Origin: Burkholderiales bacterium
GTDB taxonomy: Bacteria > Pseudomonadota > Gammaproteobacteria > Burkholderiales > Casimicrobiaceae
DNA length: 6,963 nucleotides
Assembly: GCA_025354075.1 (NCBI GenBank)
Contig: JANXNO010000357.1
Span: 1-6,963, forward strand
Reading direction: 5' to 3'
Made by a program: the position numbers and the translations under genes. The notes under the pieces were generated by a model. It was not told the DNA's origin. It ran no database searches and saw only the letters and a list, made by a program, of their open reading frames with translations. Positions 6,020 through 6,963 of this stretch are shown here, one piece after another (position 1 is the stretch's first letter; each line of letters begins with the position of its first letter).

Positions 6020-6364
6020 ATGGATGGTCTTCCCCCCGAAGCGTTGGAACGGGTCGCTGCCTATTTCCAGGCGCTATCCGAGCCCACGCGCTTGCAGATC
6101 CTCAATCTGCTGCGTGAGAAAGAACGCAATGTGGGAGAGTTGGCACAACTGTGTGGCTACACATCTGCCAACGTCTCACGCCATCTGACGCTGCTCACCC
6201 AGCGTGGGCTGGTGGCGCGCGAGAGCCGTGGCAATAGCGCCTATTACCGAATCGCAGATCCGGCGGTATATCAACTGTGCGATCTGGTCTGCGGGAATAT
6301 CGCGCGGCAATTCGATCGCGCTGCTGGGGGACGGGCGATGTTTGCTATCGCCCTACCAGACTGA
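6020..6364 (+). CDS. ArsR/SmtB-family winged-helix transcriptional regulator
   Basis: This is a 114-residue dimeric DNA-binding regulator, likely a repressor released by a chemical signal. The ArsR fold is clear: a helix with YFQALSEPTRLQILNLL (15-31), the helix-turn-helix VGELAQLCGYTSANVSRHLTLLTQRGLV (38-65), a beta wing with ARESRGNSAYYRIAD (66-80), and a C-terminal dimerisation helix (82-100). The ELCVCDLC arsenite motif of E. coli ArsR is absent; by alignment from memory those cysteines are replaced by Asn, Gly and Ala. Three other cysteines are present: Cys45 in the DNA-binding region, and Cys87 and Cys91 in the last helix. This could support thiol or reactive-sulfur sensing. An upstream ATG at 5987 would add 11 residues; the ATG at 6020 fits family N-termini (MDGLPPEALERV) better, although neither has a strong ribosome-binding site. 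It is divergent from the pump operon, which it probably controls. Confidence 0.88.
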   Translation: MDGLPPEALERVAAYFQALSEPTRLQILNLLREKERNVGELAQLCGYTSANVSRHLTLLTQRGLVARESRGNSAYYRIADPAVYQLCDLVCGNIARQFDRAAGGRAMFAIALPD

Positions 6365-6386
6365 ATATTAGGCGTGTACAAGCGTT

Positions 6387-6404
6387 GTGTTCAGCTTAGA
6401 ACAC
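6387..6404. other. Small stem-loop after the arsR-family gene
   Basis: GTGTTC and GAACAC form a perfect 6-bp stem around the loop AGCTTA, 22 bp after the arsR stop. No T-run follows on either strand, so it could be a weak or Rho-assisted 3' end structure or have no role. Confidence 0.3.
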
Positions 6405-6426
6405 GGGTCTTGCCAGCAGGCGAACT

Positions 6427-6449
6427 GGCGCGTGTCGTGCAAACGCGCC
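6427..6449. other. GC-rich stem-loop between convergent genes
   Basis: GGCGCGT and ACGCGCC form a perfect 7-bp stem with a 9-nt loop, between the convergent arsR and thiolase genes. It could help end transcription from both sides, but neither strand has a T tract after it. The rest of the 6365-6470 gap shows no gene. Confidence 0.32.
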
Positions 6450-6470
6450 TGTGTGTCGTAGCGAGACGCT

Positions 6471-6963
6471 TTACCGCTCGATCGCCAGTGCCACACCCAT
6501 ACCTCCGCCAATACATAGCGATGCCAAGCCTTTGTGGGCATCGCGGCGAATCATTTCGTGGATCAGGGTCACCAGAATACGGGCACCTGACGCGCCGATC
6601 GGATGGCCAATAGCGATGGCACCGCCGTTGACGTTGATCTTACTGGTGTCCCAGCCCATTTCCTTGTTGACCGCGCAGGCTTGACCGGCAAACGCCTCGT
6701 TGATTTCCATCAGATCGAGGTCGGCGGCTTTCCAGCCTGCTTTTTTCAGGCACAGCGTGGACGCGGGCACCGGGCCCATGCCCATGATGGCAGGGTCGAG
6801 CCCGGCGGATGCGTAGCTCGCGATGCGGGCAAGTGGCGTCAGGCCCAGTTCTTTGGCCTTTTTCGCCGACATCATCAGCACACCGGCGGCACCGTCGTTG
6901 AGACCGGAGGCGTTGCCTGCGGTCACTGTGCCTGCCTTGTCGAACGCGGGGCGCAGGGCAGCG
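6471..6963 (-). CDS. phaA: Acetyl-CoA acetyltransferase (thiolase), C-terminal part; continues past the window edge
   Basis: The last 163 residues of a thiolase are present; the frame is open to the right edge, so the start lies outside. Biosynthetic thiolases condense two acetyl-CoA into acetoacetyl-CoA, the first step towards polyhydroxybutyrate, and can run in reverse in fatty-acid or acetoacetate breakdown. Diagnostic motifs are [39 protein letters not shown] with the catalytic His (codon 6603-6605), and [11 protein letters not shown] with the catalytic Cys (codon 6513-6515). From memory it closely resembles PhaA of Cupriavidus, including the ending GVALAIER. The symbol is a best guess; atoB-type and bktB-type thiolases share these motifs, and no phaB or phaC is visible. 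It converges on the arsR-family gene and is probably unrelated to the pump operon. Confidence 0.92.
   Translation of the reverse strand, partial: AALRPAFDKAGTVTAGNASGLNDGAAGVLMMSAKKAKELGLTPLARIASYASAGLDPAIMGMGPVPASTLCLKKAGWKAADLDLMEINEAFAGQACAVNKEMGWDTSKINVNGGAIAIGHPIGASGARILVTLIHEMIRRDAHKGLASLCIGGGMGVALAIER

Noticed and set aside
326..6364. Arsenic-resistance operon because of the ArsR-family gene
   Set aside because: No arsB, arsC, acr3 or arsM gene is present, and the regulator lacks the CxC arsenite motif.
6387..6449. The two stem-loops as a strong Rho-independent terminator
   Set aside because: Neither stem is followed by a T tract on either strand, so they are kept only as low-confidence structures.
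6374..6684. + strand open frames over the thiolase 3' end
   Set aside because: They are shadows of the thiolase, which carries its catalytic motifs on the minus strand; the part in the intergenic gap shows no domain.
1..6963. CRISPR array, tRNA, rRNA, riboswitch or insertion sequence
   Set aside because: No regularly spaced repeats, cloverleaf or rRNA-like sequence, transposase, or recognisable riboswitch was seen; nearly all the window is accounted for by protein genes.

Overview
The window is protein-dense DNA of fairly high G+C content. Its gene content best fits a betaproteobacterium: a PhaA-like thiolase, an RND efflux operon, zinc-finger thioredoxin 2, OsmC, and the tail of a DUF2189 membrane protein. 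This placement is an inference from protein style; no rRNA or other marker gene is present.

Layout from left to right. Bases 1-93 are a perfect inverted copy of bases 492-584, an internal piece of the osmC-like gene. At base 93/94 this copy is joined abruptly, and in frame, to the C-terminal part of a DUF2189 membrane-protein gene (+ strand, ends 304). A five-gene block on the minus strand, read right to left, fills 326-5831. It encodes a periplasmic adaptor (MFP), an RND inner-membrane permease, a 69-residue DUF2892 membrane protein, thioredoxin 2 (trxC), and an OsmC-family peroxidase-like protein. The genes are 7 bp apart, overlapping by 4 bp (ATGA), 9 bp apart and 31 bp apart, so they form one likely operon. 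A candidate hairpin-plus-T7 terminator (294-325) follows it. An ArsR-family regulator (6020-6364, + strand) diverges from the operon. The intergenic region holds a good sigma-70-type promoter for the efflux operon, and a palindromic element overlaps its -35 box. After a 106-bp gap without a gene, the window ends inside a minus-strand acetyl-CoA acetyltransferase gene (6471 to the edge).

How the genes may work together. The adaptor and permease would form the inner part of a proton-driven tripartite pump; no TolC-like outer-membrane channel is encoded here. Adding thioredoxin 2, OsmC and a DUF2892 protein (the membrane domain type found in YgaP), plus an ArsR regulator that lacks the classic arsenic cysteines but has three others, suggests a pump tied to thiol, peroxide or reactive-sulfur stress rather than to arsenic. 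That function is an inference.

The strongest anomalies are the inverted duplication with its sharp junction at the left edge (a real rearrangement or an assembly/amplification chimera) and the compact operator/promoter region between arsR and the pump operon.
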